DNA of 64,000 nucleotides. It comes from Helicobacter muridarum. GTDB taxonomy: Bacteria > Campylobacterota > Campylobacteria > Campylobacterales > Helicobacteraceae. Below, piece by piece: positions 19,227 through 29,204 of this stretch (positions within the stretch are counted from its first letter, which is position 1; each line of letters begins with the position of its first letter). The stretch covers positions 1 to 64,000 of the forward strand of contig NZ_JRPD02000005.1 in NCBI RefSeq assembly GCF_000765805.2. Direction: 5' to 3'. Below the pieces are notes generated by a model. That model saw only the letters and a list, made by a program, of their open reading frames with translations. It was not told the origin of the DNA and made no database searches. The position numbers and the translations under genes are program-made.

Positions 19227-20462
19227 ATGTGCAAATTCTACGCAAATATCATTTTGCGGTTTTTGCGTGCATTTATGCTTATGTTTGTAATCATTTTTTT
19301 TATTCTACACTTATGTTTTGGGCAAGAAGATTTATCTTCAGTAATTAGAAATATGCAAGATGAGCCACAAGACTATGATAGTGCAATACAGCAAAATCAA
19401 GTAATAGAAGCACCAAAGATTCTAAGACTTGAAATCTTGACTGATACAGATTATTTTACTAATCAAACATTCTATGTAGGACAATATATAACAATCTCAT
19501 ATCGACTCATGCTATTTGATGGTGCAAGGATTGTATATACTGAGTTTACTCCATCTTTTGATAGCTTGACTAAAAACCAACAAGGTGCAGATAATAACTC
19601 CGGAGTAGCTTTGATAAAGAGTTCAGATTGGAATGAAAATGGAGATTATTGGAATATTAGCTACACATTCAAGATTTTAAGAGATAGGGCTACCATTCCA
19701 GCTCTAGTTGTGCATGTGCAAAATAATAATATTCAAGATTCTATGCAGACAAGTAAGATTGGACTGCAAGCTCAAGACCTATCAAGCAATCACTCATTTA
19801 GCAATGTAGTAGCAAGCAATCTTAAAGTAATTGATTATACACTTGAAATCTATGATAATAAGAATAATATGATTCTAATTGAATTAGAAGGTAAGAATAG
19901 TAATTTGGAAGATTTCTCCATACCAAACATAAAGGAGCAGGAATTTGGACAAGGAACTAAATTTGGTATAGATATAGCTAGAGCCAATGTTTTAGCATTA
20001 GTCCCAAAATCTTTAGAATCAATAAACTTTAATTATTTTAATATTGATAGTAAACAGTTTATAGACATAAAGATTCCAAATATAATAAATGTCATAGCTC
20101 AAGATGACAGCACAAAAGAAGATCTGAATCCAAAAAATTCATTTTTGGGTATTGTTAACATCTGCATTATCTCATTTCTTTTGCTATTTTCACTCCTAAC
20201 AATTTTTAAACGATCCTATTTCTTTGCCATTATTTCTGTACTATTGCTTTGTTTATTGGTTTATCGATTCTTTTCTAACACACATACTATCAAAACAATT
20301 CCTAATGCCAAGGTGCTTATACTGCCTACTTCGCATTCTACAGAGTTGCTTACTATTTCAAATCCTGCGAAATTGCAAGCTGTTGATAAGAGAAATGGAT
20401 TCTATAAGGTCTATATAAATTCAAACAAAGTAGGGTGGATTAGCAAATCTCAAGTAAGATAA
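19227..20462 (+). CDS. Exported membrane protein with C-terminal SH3-like domain
   Basis: The 411-residue protein has an N-terminal signal/anchor (about 13-32), a large beta-rich extracytoplasmic region (about 60-300) that recalls BatD-type oxygen-tolerance proteins, two adjacent membrane helices (about 308-326 and 332-350) and a C-terminal bacterial SH3 domain of about 55 residues (from AKVLILPT to VGWISKSQVR). The SH3 domain would lie on the same side as the beta-rich region, consistent with peptidoglycan binding. AAAGGAG precedes the start. plsC follows 22 bases later and is probably in the same transcript. Confidence 0.7.
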   Translation: MCKFYANIILRFLRAFMLMFVIIFFILHLCFGQEDLSSVIRNMQDEPQDYDSAIQQNQVIEAPKILRLEILTDTDYFTNQTFYVGQYITISYRLMLFDGARIVYTEFTPSFDSLTKNQQGADNNSGVALIKSSDWNENGDYWNISYTFKILRDRATIPALVVHVQNNNIQDSMQTSKIGLQAQDLSSNHSFSNVVASNLKVIDYTLEIYDNKNNMILIELEGKNSNLEDFSIPNIKEQEFGQGTKFGIDIARANVLALVPKSLESINFNYFNIDSKQFIDIKIPNIINVIAQDDSTKEDLNPKNSFLGIVNICIISFLLLFSLLTIFKRSYFFAIISVLLLCLLVYRFFSNTHTIKTIPNAKVLILPTSHSTELLTISNPAKLQAVDKRNGFYKVYINSNKVGWISKSQVR

Positions 20463-20484
20463 TTTATAATTTAAGGTGAATATT

Positions 20485-21204
20485 ATGAGTGTAAATAAAC
20501 TAAAAGGTTATTATGCAACTTTTTTAATTATTATTGGACTAGCGACAATTATTTGTTTTATGTGGGTGTTTCGCAAAAATAATGGAAGAGCTACGAGGAA
20601 ATGTTGCAGATTATTTTTTTTATTTGGTGGATTCAAGATGGAGAAAATAGGAGAATATGATTTAAATGCAAAACTTATTGTTGCAAACCACCAAAGTGCT
20701 TCAGACATCATATGTCTTGAAGGTGATCATCCCCTAAATATATGCTGGGTAGCAAAGAAGCAGCTAGGAGAAATTCCATTCTATGGATATTCAGTAAAAA
20801 TTCCAGAGATGATATTAATTGATAGAGAAGATAAAAAGGGATTAATACAATTAATGCGAGAGGCAAAAGAAAAAATAGCACAAAATCGTCCAATTATTAT
20901 ATTTCCTGAAGGCACTAGAGGGCCTGGCAATAGGAGCTTTCTACCATTTAAGCCGGGGGCTAAGATTCTAGCAGAAAAGTTGGGTCTTCGTATTCAACCT
21001 ATCGTGTTTATAAACACAAGAAAGATGTATGATAGTAATCCAATTTATAGCCAGAAAAATGTAGCCCGTTTAGTATGTATGCCATCATTTGTGCCTGAAG
21101 TTGGAAGTGATTGGTATGAGAAATTAGAAAAAGACATGTTTGAGTACTATTCTAAACATTATAATGAACTAAACCCGGAGGATTTAACACAAACTGAAGC
21201 CTAA
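20485..21204 (+). CDS. plsC: 1-acyl-sn-glycerol-3-phosphate acyltransferase
   Basis: PlsC acylates lysophosphatidate at the inner membrane in phospholipid synthesis. An N-terminal helix (about 11-29) is followed by the HX4D catalytic motif in NHQSASD (H69, D74) and the substrate motif FPEGTR (140-145), then a PIVFINTR-like region. I chose ATG 20485 because AAGG stands 8 bases upstream; the GTG at 20476 overlaps that ribosome site. Total 239 residues, normal for the family. Confidence 0.94.
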   Translation: MSVNKLKGYYATFLIIIGLATIICFMWVFRKNNGRATRKCCRLFFLFGGFKMEKIGEYDLNAKLIVANHQSASDIICLEGDHPLNICWVAKKQLGEIPFYGYSVKIPEMILIDREDKKGLIQLMREAKEKIAQNRPIIIFPEGTRGPGNRSFLPFKPGAKILAEKLGLRIQPIVFINTRKMYDSNPIYSQKNVARLVCMPSFVPEVGSDWYEKLEKDMFEYYSKHYNELNPEDLTQTEA

Positions 21205-21952
21205 GAAAATGATGATTGCAAAGTTCAAGAGTTAAGTTAAGTGGTAAATCTTAATCATATATTTATCAAATAAACTATAGCTCATAACAAGATATAAAAT
21301 ATATTTCAATAGCGTAGGGGGTTGTGCATCAATTTACAAATAGGCTAAATGCAAAATATCAATCAAATAAGCACTAGCTGACTAAAATCTACAAATATAG
21401 ATATTTTTATGAAAATAATCACTATATCTTACAAATGCAAGAAGCAACTATCTGTAATATGTATTAATAGATTCTACAAATTTAAATATACTTAAAGCTT
21501 GAATAATGAAATAGTAATTATTTGCTAATAACAAAAAAACTGTGGTTTTTATTTAGCACTCTTTTTAAGCCTCATTTTTATCAACATTATCATAAAGCTA
21601 AAAAATCCGTACTCAAGCTATCTTGCTAACAAAGATTGGACACAAAGGTTTATATTTGTTAAACTCTTTAGGACAAATATATAATATGAAGATTCTATTA
21701 TCCCATATATAATGATTAGATCTTGCTTATTGATTGCTGCAAGTCCCACGATTTACATTAGAATGAATATAACAAAATTTATATTGCCCATAATAGATTA
21801 TTAGCAAGACATTATAAGTTAGCTTATTAACAAAGTTATAAACAGCGAATTTCTCATTACAGATGACAACGCCATAACATACTTCTATTCTCAAACAAAT
21901 AAAATATGCTATATAAATAAATCAATCTAAGTTAAAAAATATTATAATGAAT
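21205..21952. other. Long gene-free region (about 750 bases)
   Basis: No open frame of useful length on either strand. Between about 21590 and 21890 short stretches in shifting frames look weakly protein-like, so a heavily decayed gene is possible, but I cannot name a family. No tRNA or clear terminator seen. Confidence 0.4.
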
Positions 21953-22192
21953 TTAATATACAAACCATTCTCTTTTAAGTTTATTTAGAGTATCAATTTC
22001 TTTCTTAAGAGCGTTTACATGCTCATCTAATATAGTAAATATACTCATGTTTAAACTTTCTGGCATATCTGAACTACCTCTTTTAATCATTACATACTCT
22101 TCTAATGTAAGCTTTGACATTCTTAAGGAAATATTGATTTCATCTTGTATATTTTCAATATTTTTGATGATTTGGTTAATCCTATCTAGCAT
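21953..22192 (-). CDS. Small conserved-looking helical protein
   Basis: From ATG 22192, which has AAGGA seven bases upstream, the product is 79 residues: MLDRINQIIKNIENIQDEI, then the striking EEYVMIKRGSSDMPESLN and a C-terminal helix with heptad spacing. The open frame extends 19 codons further upstream, but no ribosome site supports that start. Family and function unknown. The neighbour is divergent serB. Confidence 0.6.
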   Translation of the reverse strand: MLDRINQIIKNIENIQDEINISLRMSKLTLEEYVMIKRGSSDMPESLNMSIFTILDEHVNALKKEIDTLNKLKREWFVY

Positions 22193-22281
22193 ACTTAATT
22201 CCTTTATTTTCATAGAATCTAAGTAAAATATAGTTTGCCATTCTATCACAATAAATATGATTTTAACATTTATTTATAAAG

Positions 22282-22287
22282 TATAAT
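22282..22287 (+). promoter_or_regulatory. TATAAT -10 box for serB
   Basis: Perfect TATAAT 35 bases before the serB ATG. Confidence 0.45.
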
Positions 22288-22322
22288 CACTAATTAAGAT
22301 TCACCATAATAAGGAAAATACT

Positions 22323-22982
22323 ATGCTGATTGTTTTTGACTTTGATTCTACTCTTCTTGATGGAGAAAGTATTGATATATTTGCAAGGAGATATAACAAG
22401 GAAAAGGAGATTGCCTCTATAACAAATGAAGCCATGCAAGGCAGAATGGATTTTTTCCAAAGTCTTACTAAAAGAGTATCCATGCTTAAAGGCATGTCTT
22501 TAGAAGTCATATATCATAGTATTAGATATGATTTTCATCTAATGAATGGAGCAAAACAATGTGTGCAAGAGCTTAGATCTAAGGGGCATACTATTATATG
22601 TTTTAGTGGCGGATTCTCACTTGTAACAGAATATTTTAAGGATATATTGGGGCTTCATGCTACTTTTAGCAATGTACTGCACAGTGCGGATTCTAAACTT
22701 ACTGGAGAGGTTGGGGGACCTATGATGTTTGGCGATTCTAAAGGTATCATGCTATCTAATCTACAGGGTATACTGGGTGTAGATTCCAAACAATGCGTAG
22801 CAATAGGAGATGGAGCAAATGATTTGTCTATGTTTGAATATGCAGAAACTAGGATTGCTTTTTGTGCAAAAGAAATCCTACAAAAAGCAGCCACACATTG
22901 TATAAACAATAAAGACTTAAGAGAAGTTATAGAAATTGTGGATTTAGTTTCAAAGAATAGAACATATTTGGGTAATATTTAA
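22323..22982 (+). CDS. serB: Phosphoserine phosphatase (HAD family)
   Basis: The last step of serine biosynthesis. HAD motif I is FDFDST with nucleophile D6 and acid D8; motif II is FSGGFS (about 94-99); the catalytic lysine lies in the GDSKG region; motif III is GDGANDLSM (about 162-170). Length 219 is close to the Helicobacter enzyme. It is transcribed alone, with about 290 bases of non-coding DNA after it. Confidence 0.93.
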   Translation: MLIVFDFDSTLLDGESIDIFARRYNKEKEIASITNEAMQGRMDFFQSLTKRVSMLKGMSLEVIYHSIRYDFHLMNGAKQCVQELRSKGHTIICFSGGFSLVTEYFKDILGLHATFSNVLHSADSKLTGEVGGPMMFGDSKGIMLSNLQGILGVDSKQCVAIGDGANDLSMFEYAETRIAFCAKEILQKAATHCINNKDLREVIEIVDLVSKNRTYLGNI

Positions 22983-23272
22983 AGGCAAACATAAAAAGAA
23001 ATTATGTAAATATAGCTTAAGTTAATATCCTAATAATTTAATTTTTTCTTCATATTCATTTTATATTGAAAATATCTTTAAACTATCTCCGATAAGATTT
23101 TTCTATGAATTTATAATAAAGTTATATTAACCAAATATAATATATGGTATTTGCAAAAATTACACAATATTAAGATTCAAAAAAATCATAATACTCAAAA
23201 CCTAGCAACCAAATGCCTCTCCAAGCATAATCGAAGATTATAGTATTGAAGCAATTTTTATTTAAAATACAA

Positions 23273-24631
23273 TTAATGTAATTCCTCATTTAACTTAATA
23301 TCTCTATTGCTTCTAAAGGCAATAAGATTAGAATCTTGCGAAGTAACTCTAAAATGGATTCCATGTAAGTTGTTTAAATCACCGCCTTTATATAATCCAG
23401 AATCTAAAATTTCAAAACATGGATTAATTTCTTTTATTTTTCTTGCCTCATTTTGTGTAATCTTTATCTTGCTTCCATAAAGCACGGTAATACCTGCATC
23501 AACAATGCATCCATCTCCTAAACTTATACCTGTTACAGAATTTGCTCCAAGTAAGCAATTTCTACCAATACTAATTGGCATTGTATTTCCGCCACTAAGA
23601 ACGCCTAGAATACTAGCACCGCCACCAATATCTGTACCTTCACCTACAATTACACTAGAACTAATACGCCCCTCATTCATGCAAGCACCAAGTGCACCAG
23701 AGTTGAAATTCACATAGCTAGCACCTGGCATTTGAGTATAACCTGCTCCTAAAAAAGCGCCAAAACGAGTCTTAGAGCTATCTAGGATTCTAATATTATC
23801 TGCTTGAGGGAGGACTTGCATGAGGTAACGAGGAAATTTATCTATGAAATCAATTGAGGGGAATTCTCCATCTATTTTCAAAGATAGCTCATTTTCTCTT
23901 AGATATTCCAATTCAAAAGGCTTATTGCCACTCCAAGCAAGATTTGGCATGATAGAGAAAATTCCATCAAGATTTAGACTTCTTAATGGTGTATAACCCA
24001 TAGATAACGCATGTAATTTAGCGTAGGCAACTTGGAGGGATTGAGTTTTTTTGTCTTCAATATATCCTACAAATTGAAACTTTGAAGTCTTATCATAATC
24101 TTCATAAATATCGCTAATATGCCGTAATAACTCAAAAATAACTTGAATATTCTTATGCTTTTTACCAATATAATTATTAATAATACTATTAGAAAATAAG
24201 ACATCACCATTTTTAATGCTATATGGATCTTTTATAAATTTATCGCATAGAATCTTAAACTTACCTATAACTTCTTCGTCATCACCAAATTTAGAGACGT
24301 ATTCATTCAATTCCTCAAGGATAAATGGGTAAAACATACATAAACATCTAATGACAAATTCCGCTGTTATATCAAATATAATCTCATTATCGTATTCACC
24401 TATCTTCGCCGCAGTTGCAAATACAGCAAAACTCCCAAAATTTGCATTGAAGTTTAAAAAAGGAAAATTAACACTTATTACTTTTTTAGTGCCTCTTGAC
24501 ACTGCCAGTCTAGATATTTCAGATCTACATATTCCAAAACATTGTGGTTTTTTATGTGTGGTATAGAAGTCATCTACAAATTGCTTAAATTTTTCTTTGT
24601 TTGAAATAATATAGGCTGATTTTGGATTCAT
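23273..24631 (-). CDS. dapD: 2,3,4,5-tetrahydropyridine-2,6-dicarboxylate N-succinyltransferase
   Basis: DapD adds succinyl to tetrahydrodipicolinate in the lysine/diaminopimelate branch. The C-terminal half is a left-handed beta-helix of hexapeptide repeats (GAFLGAGYTQMPGASYVNF, then GEGTDIGGGASILGVLSGG and GRNCLLGANSVTG), with the conserved MNEGRISSSV. Length is 452, about 50 more than the H. pylori enzyme; the extra residues appear to lie in the N-terminal half. AAGGAG precedes the ATG. It is the last gene of speA-ispA-dapD on the minus strand, 90 bases after ispA. Confidence 0.93.
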   Translation of the reverse strand: MNPKSAYIISNKEKFKQFVDDFYTTHKKPQCFGICRSEISRLAVSRGTKKVISVNFPFLNFNANFGSFAVFATAAKIGEYDNEIIFDITAEFVIRCLCMFYPFILEELNEYVSKFGDDEEVIGKFKILCDKFIKDPYSIKNGDVLFSNSIINNYIGKKHKNIQVIFELLRHISDIYEDYDKTSKFQFVGYIEDKKTQSLQVAYAKLHALSMGYTPLRSLNLDGIFSIMPNLAWSGNKPFELEYLRENELSLKIDGEFPSIDFIDKFPRYLMQVLPQADNIRILDSSKTRFGAFLGAGYTQMPGASYVNFNSGALGACMNEGRISSSVIVGEGTDIGGGASILGVLSGGNTMPISIGRNCLLGANSVTGISLGDGCIVDAGITVLYGSKIKITQNEARKIKEINPCFEILDSGLYKGGDLNNLHGIHFRVTSQDSNLIAFRSNRDIKLNEELH

Positions 24632-24721
24632 AAAAACTCCTTAACTGTTTGATTTGTAATTACTATATCCATCTTGCATTAATAACGTTGCTTATTATCA
24701 AAAATATTCTTAATTACAAGC

Positions 24722-25621
24722 CTATAAGGTATCAAAATAGTCTTGCAATAAAAGCCCAATATTCTGCCTTGCACCACATAAATTATAATTATTAAAATCC
24801 TCTAATCTCTTTTGCAATATAGCAATATACTGTTCCATCTTTGACTTAGCATTATCTAGTCCCAAGAGATTTACATAACTATTCTTTATGGAATCTATAT
24901 TTGTGGTTTTACCTGCTTGTTTTTCATCTTGAAGCTTATCAATAACATCATCTCTAATTTGAAAAAAAAGCCCTAAATCTCTACCAAAATCATAAAGAAA
25001 ATCTTGCTGCTTTAAATCTAAGTTAGAAATGATTGCCCCCATTTTTAGACTCGCAGCAATTAAATTTGCAGTTTTATGAATGTGAATAAATGCTAGTTTA
25101 TCCTCTGTAAGCAATATATTTTCAAATTCACAATCAAGAGCTTGTCCTAACACCATTCCCCTGATACCTGCATTATAACTAAGACATTGTATAAGTAAGA
25201 TTCTCACATCTGGAGAAAATCGTGCATTGCTTAACAGGGAAAAGGCATAGGTTTGTAATCCATCTCCTATCAAAATCGCACTAGCCTCATTATAGCGCAC
25301 ATGCAGTGTAGGGTGATTGCGGCGCAAACTAGCATTATCCATAGCTGGTAAATCATCATGAATAAGTGAGTAAGTATGCAAACATTCAATAGCTAGACAT
25401 GCTGCAAAGCTATTATAGATTTGTTCCTTTGCATCTGCGCAAACAATGCTTAGTAATAATTTTGGTCTAAATCTCTTGCCACCATTTTCTACCATTTCCC
25501 AAAAGGCAGATTCAAAAAATGGATGGAAAGATTCTATACTTGGCTTATTGGCATGCAAATAATCTTCAAAACCATCGCAGGCAGAAGTAAAGTCCAAATA
25601 AGATGATGATGTAAAAGGCAT
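24722..25621 (-). CDS. ispA: Polyprenyl diphosphate synthase (farnesyl/geranyl type)
   Basis: Chain elongation of isopentenyl diphosphate. First aspartate-rich motif DDLPAMDNASLRRNHPTLH (starts at about residue 84), second motif FQIRDDVIDKLQD (about 219-231), with GKRFRPKL near the N-terminus. I start at ATG 25621 because AGGAG lies six bases upstream; the longer frame would need a TTG start inside that ribosome site. 299 residues. It sits 33 bases after speA in one transcription unit. Confidence 0.92.
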   Translation of the reverse strand: MPFTSSSYLDFTSACDGFEDYLHANKPSIESFHPFFESAFWEMVENGGKRFRPKLLLSIVCADAKEQIYNSFAACLAIECLHTYSLIHDDLPAMDNASLRRNHPTLHVRYNEASAILIGDGLQTYAFSLLSNARFSPDVRILLIQCLSYNAGIRGMVLGQALDCEFENILLTEDKLAFIHIHKTANLIAASLKMGAIISNLDLKQQDFLYDFGRDLGLFFQIRDDVIDKLQDEKQAGKTTNIDSIKNSYVNLLGLDNAKSKMEQYIAILQKRLEDFNNYNLCGARQNIGLLLQDYFDTL

Positions 25622-25654
25622 AACAACTCCTAGCAATAAAAATTTGAAAAGAAT

Positions 25655-27496
25655 CTACTTAGCAATGGTTCTTAGATAGCCATTTTCAGAAAGCATTACA
25701 TATAGTTTTCCTAGCACTACTTTCTTTGTATCAGAATCTAAATCACTATCCTCTATATGTTGTTTTAGAATTCTTTCAATTTCTTTTGTATCGTAGTCCA
25801 AATCATCAAGAACATCAACTATAGTTTGAGCCTCTAAAAGATAATCTATTTCATAGCCTTTGTTTAAATCATCATCAAAAATCACGCTAAATTCTGTTGG
25901 GTGAGTAAAAAGATTATGTCGCATGCCTAACACTTCTTGATATGCACCAACAAGGAAGAATCCTAAGAAATATTCTTCTCTTGATATATCAATATCATGC
26001 AGGTATAGTGGCATTTGTGGATTAAATGATATTTCACCATCACTATCACAAGTAATATCCCAAAGACTAGCAGCTCGAGTTGGTCTTCTATCCAATCTAT
26101 CAAGTGGCATAACAGGAAAATTTTGTTCTAATCCCCAATAATCTGGCAAACTTTGAAAAAAACTACAATTTAGTAAATATCGCTCTTGAACACTTTTTTG
26201 AATCTTTATAATCTCATTATGATTTTTATATTTCAAAAGCTGAATGACCTTTTTAATGATTAGATGTACAAGCACTTCAGTATTGCTTCTATCTCGTAAA
26301 TCAATATAACCTAAGTCAAACAAAGTAAGTAGTGATTCCATGTGATCAAGACTATCATGTAAATATTCAATGGCATTTTTATCTGTGATAGAATGATATA
26401 AGTCATTGAGCTCTTCTACTAGAGGAGGGTTATTATCGTCTTTTAAATTTAAAGCACCCTCATCATATTCTTGTGAAAAAAGCTCCAAAACAGGAGTAAT
26501 TAGCACTGCATGAGATGCTGATATAAAACGACCAGATTCAATAAATATATCTGGCTCCAGTTCATTCTTGTTTTTTACAATTTCTTTTAGGCTAAAGACT
26601 ACATTGCCACTAAATTCCTCTAGTGTATAATTCTTGCAATTCATACTCTCATATTGTGCATATTCAACAGCCAAACCGCCACCAATATTTACTGATGTAA
26701 GATTTATTGCACCCATTTTGCGCAGCTCTGCATATATATTACCAACCTCACGTATAGCCTTTTTTAGTGGAGAAATATCGCTTATTTGACTCCCAATATG
26801 AAAATGTATCATTGTGAACTTATGTAGTAATTTTGAGCTTTCAAGCATCTTCATTGCCTGCAAAAGCTCCGTAGAAGTCAAGCCAAACTTAGACGTAATT
26901 CCACCACTCTTAGCCCAAATCCCCTTGCCAATACTATGAAGCCTAATTCTAAGTCCTATGTTTGGATATGGCTCTGGCATATCATTGGCAATATCAATAA
27001 TTATCTTTAACTCATTTATCCCCTCAATAGTTAATGTAATATCATGACCCATATTTGCAGCGATAAATCCTAGACTAATCATTTCCTTATCTTTAAATCC
27101 ATTGACCGTAATAGGGCTACCCTTGTCAGTGTAAGACATTGCAACTATAAGCTCTGCCTTACTTCCAGCCTCTAAGCCATAGCACTTTGTCCTACTTAAC
27201 TCAACAAGCGGCAATACAAAGTTTGGCATTTGATTTACTTTAAGAGGAAAAACAGCCTTAAACTCACCCTTATATTGATACTCCATTATAGAAGATTCAA
27301 AAGCATTATACAGTTTTGTAATCTGATTATTGATTAGATGTGGAAAACGTATTAATAATGGACCCATATAGCCCTTTTCTCTAACCTCCCTAACAATATC
27401 AATCAAGGCTGGTTTTGACATATAGTTAACCTTTACCACACCCTCATCAATAATAAAATCGCCATTTGACCAAAATTTAATACCATAATCGACCAT
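25655..27496 (-). CDS. speA: Biosynthetic arginine decarboxylase
   Basis: A PLP enzyme making agmatine from arginine, the first step toward putrescine. The PLP lysine is in VFPLKVNQ (K86), with GLEAGSKAEL, GLRIRLHSIGKGIWAKSGG (in part), the HFHIGSQI motif, VNIGGGLAVEY, and FIESGRF in order. Length 613 is normal for the SpeA/ADC family. GAGG precedes the ATG. It heads the speA-ispA-dapD unit and diverges from the YciI gene. Together with nspC at the right end it supports agmatine-based spermidine synthesis. Confidence 0.96.
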   Translation of the reverse strand: MVDYGIKFWSNGDFIIDEGVVKVNYMSKPALIDIVREVREKGYMGPLLIRFPHLINNQITKLYNAFESSIMEYQYKGEFKAVFPLKVNQMPNFVLPLVELSRTKCYGLEAGSKAELIVAMSYTDKGSPITVNGFKDKEMISLGFIAANMGHDITLTIEGINELKIIIDIANDMPEPYPNIGLRIRLHSIGKGIWAKSGGITSKFGLTSTELLQAMKMLESSKLLHKFTMIHFHIGSQISDISPLKKAIREVGNIYAELRKMGAINLTSVNIGGGLAVEYAQYESMNCKNYTLEEFSGNVVFSLKEIVKNKNELEPDIFIESGRFISASHAVLITPVLELFSQEYDEGALNLKDDNNPPLVEELNDLYHSITDKNAIEYLHDSLDHMESLLTLFDLGYIDLRDRSNTEVLVHLIIKKVIQLLKYKNHNEIIKIQKSVQERYLLNCSFFQSLPDYWGLEQNFPVMPLDRLDRRPTRAASLWDITCDSDGEISFNPQMPLYLHDIDISREEYFLGFFLVGAYQEVLGMRHNLFTHPTEFSVIFDDDLNKGYEIDYLLEAQTIVDVLDDLDYDTKEIERILKQHIEDSDLDSDTKKVVLGKLYVMLSENGYLRTIAK

Positions 27497-27677
27497 GTCA
27501 TGCCTCTATAATTAAGATATACAATGAAATTTGGATTCTAAACAATAGCGATATTCTAACACGAAATGTATTGCTAGCCATCACAGTAGGAAACAAAATT
27601 TCATAAAAACCCTAACTTTAGGATAGAATAGTCATTTGTACACATACAAAATCAAAACATAAATGTAAGGATAATCA

Positions 27678-27971
27678 ATGAAGTTATTTGTTTGTATTGT
27701 TAATTATATAAAGCCCTTAGATAAAGTAGAAGAAGTTTTACCTTTACATAGAGCATATTTACAGGAATGCTACAATAAAGGCTTTTTACTTGCATCAGGA
27801 CCTAAAAATCCTCGAGATGGTGGATTAATCATTGGTAAATTCAAGGACAAGCAAGAAGCGATTTTATTTAGTAAAAATGATCCATTTTGTCAAAAAGATA
27901 TTGCAGAATACGATATTATCGAATTTGATGCAGTGCTTCATAGCTCACACCTTAATGCATTTCTATCATAA
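27678..27971 (+). CDS. YciI-like protein
   Basis: A 97-residue single-domain protein of the YciI/PF03795 type: MKLFVCIVNYIKPLDKVEEVLPLHRAYL, then SGPKNPRDGGLIIG and a DPF-C motif (KNDPFCQKDIAEYDIIEF). The conserved His (in PLHRAYL) and Asp (in KNDPF) of the family are present. Function in this family is unclear, perhaps a small dehydratase or enzyme-like stress protein. AAGGAT precedes the start. argG follows 15 bases later but has different composition. Confidence 0.8.
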   Translation: MKLFVCIVNYIKPLDKVEEVLPLHRAYLQECYNKGFLLASGPKNPRDGGLIIGKFKDKQEAILFSKNDPFCQKDIAEYDIIEFDAVLHSSHLNAFLS

Positions 27972-27986
27972 TTTATAGGGGGAAGT

Positions 27987-29201
27987 ATGATACAAATTAA
28001 AAAGGTTGTTTTAGCATATAGTGGCGGACTTGATACAAGTGTGATTTTAAAATGGCTTGGAGATAATTATCATTGTGAAGTTGTAACTTTTACAGCTGAT
28101 ATTGGACAAGGTGAAGAGGTTGAACCAGCAAGAGCAAAGGCTTTAAAACTTGGTATAAAAAGTGAAAATATTTTTATTGAAGATTTAAGAGAGGAATTTA
28201 TCCGTGATTTTGTTTTCCCTATGTTTCGTGCAAATACTATTTATGAGGGTGAATATCTGCTTGGCACGAGCATCGCACGTCCATTAATTGCAAAGCGACT
28301 TGTAGAGATTGCTAAGAGTGTGGGTGCAGACGCTATTGCTCACGGTGCGACAGGTAAGGGAAATGACCAAGTGCGTTTTGAACTAGGAGCGTATGCGCTT
28401 AATCCAGATATTAAGGTTATCGCTCCTTGGCGTGAATGGGATTTAAATAGTCGTGAAAAACTCTTAGCTTATGCGGAATCTGCAGGGATAATGATTGATA
28501 AAAAACCTAATAAGTCGCCGTATTCAATGGACGCAAATTTATTGCATATTAGCTATGAGGGGCAGATTCTAGAAGACCCAAATGTAGAGCCAGAGGAGGA
28601 TATGTGGCGTTGGAGCGTTTCTCCTTTGAATGCACCAGATAAGCCAGAATCTATTAGTATTGAGTTTGAAAATGGTGATGGTGTGGGCATTAATGGTGTG
28701 AAGTTAAATCCTGCTCGTTTTTGGGAGAAGCTCAATGAGTTGGGTGGAAAGCACGGCATTGGACGACTTGATTTAGTAGAAAATCGTTATGTGGGTATGA
28801 AATCTCGCGGCTGCTATGAAACACCCGGAGGCACGATATATTTAAAAGCTCATCGTGCAATAGAATCTTTATGCCTTGATAGGGAAGAGGCACATCTAAA
28901 AGATTCTATAATGCCAAAGTATGCAGAGCTTATTTATAATGGCTATTGGTTTAGTCCAGAGCGTGAGGCATTACAAGCACTCATTGATAAGACACAGCAA
29001 AAAGTAAGCGGAGTAGTGCGCCTTAAACTCTATAAGGGTAATGTTATTGTCATAGGGCGAGAATCTAAAAATTCTTTATTTAATGCGGCATACAGCACTT
29101 TTGAGGAAGATAGCGTATATAATCAAAAAGATGCCGCAGGGTTTATAAAGCTTAATGCTTTACGCTTTATCATCGCAGGAAAGGCAAATAGGGACAAATA
29201 A
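27987..29201 (+). CDS. argG: Argininosuccinate synthase
   Basis: Joins citrulline and aspartate in arginine synthesis. The ATP-binding PP motif AYSGGLDTS is at 10-18, followed by [24 protein letters not shown] and [16 protein letters not shown]. Length 404 is complete. Base use changes here: GCG, CGT, CGC and GGC codons are frequent, and some 60-base lines reach about 50% GC, whereas neighbours are mostly near 33%. H. pylori lacks argG. The gene is the first of an argG-LpoB/Sel1-minD' block that looks imported. Confidence 0.97.
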   Translation: MIQIKKVVLAYSGGLDTSVILKWLGDNYHCEVVTFTADIGQGEEVEPARAKALKLGIKSENIFIEDLREEFIRDFVFPMFRANTIYEGEYLLGTSIARPLIAKRLVEIAKSVGADAIAHGATGKGNDQVRFELGAYALNPDIKVIAPWREWDLNSREKLLAYAESAGIMIDKKPNKSPYSMDANLLHISYEGQILEDPNVEPEEDMWRWSVSPLNAPDKPESISIEFENGDGVGINGVKLNPARFWEKLNELGGKHGIGRLDLVENRYVGMKSRGCYETPGGTIYLKAHRAIESLCLDREEAHLKDSIMPKYAELIYNGYWFSPEREALQALIDKTQQKVSGVVRLKLYKGNVIVIGRESKNSLFNAAYSTFEEDSVYNQKDAAGFIKLNALRFIIAGKANRDK

Positions 29202-29204
29202 GTG

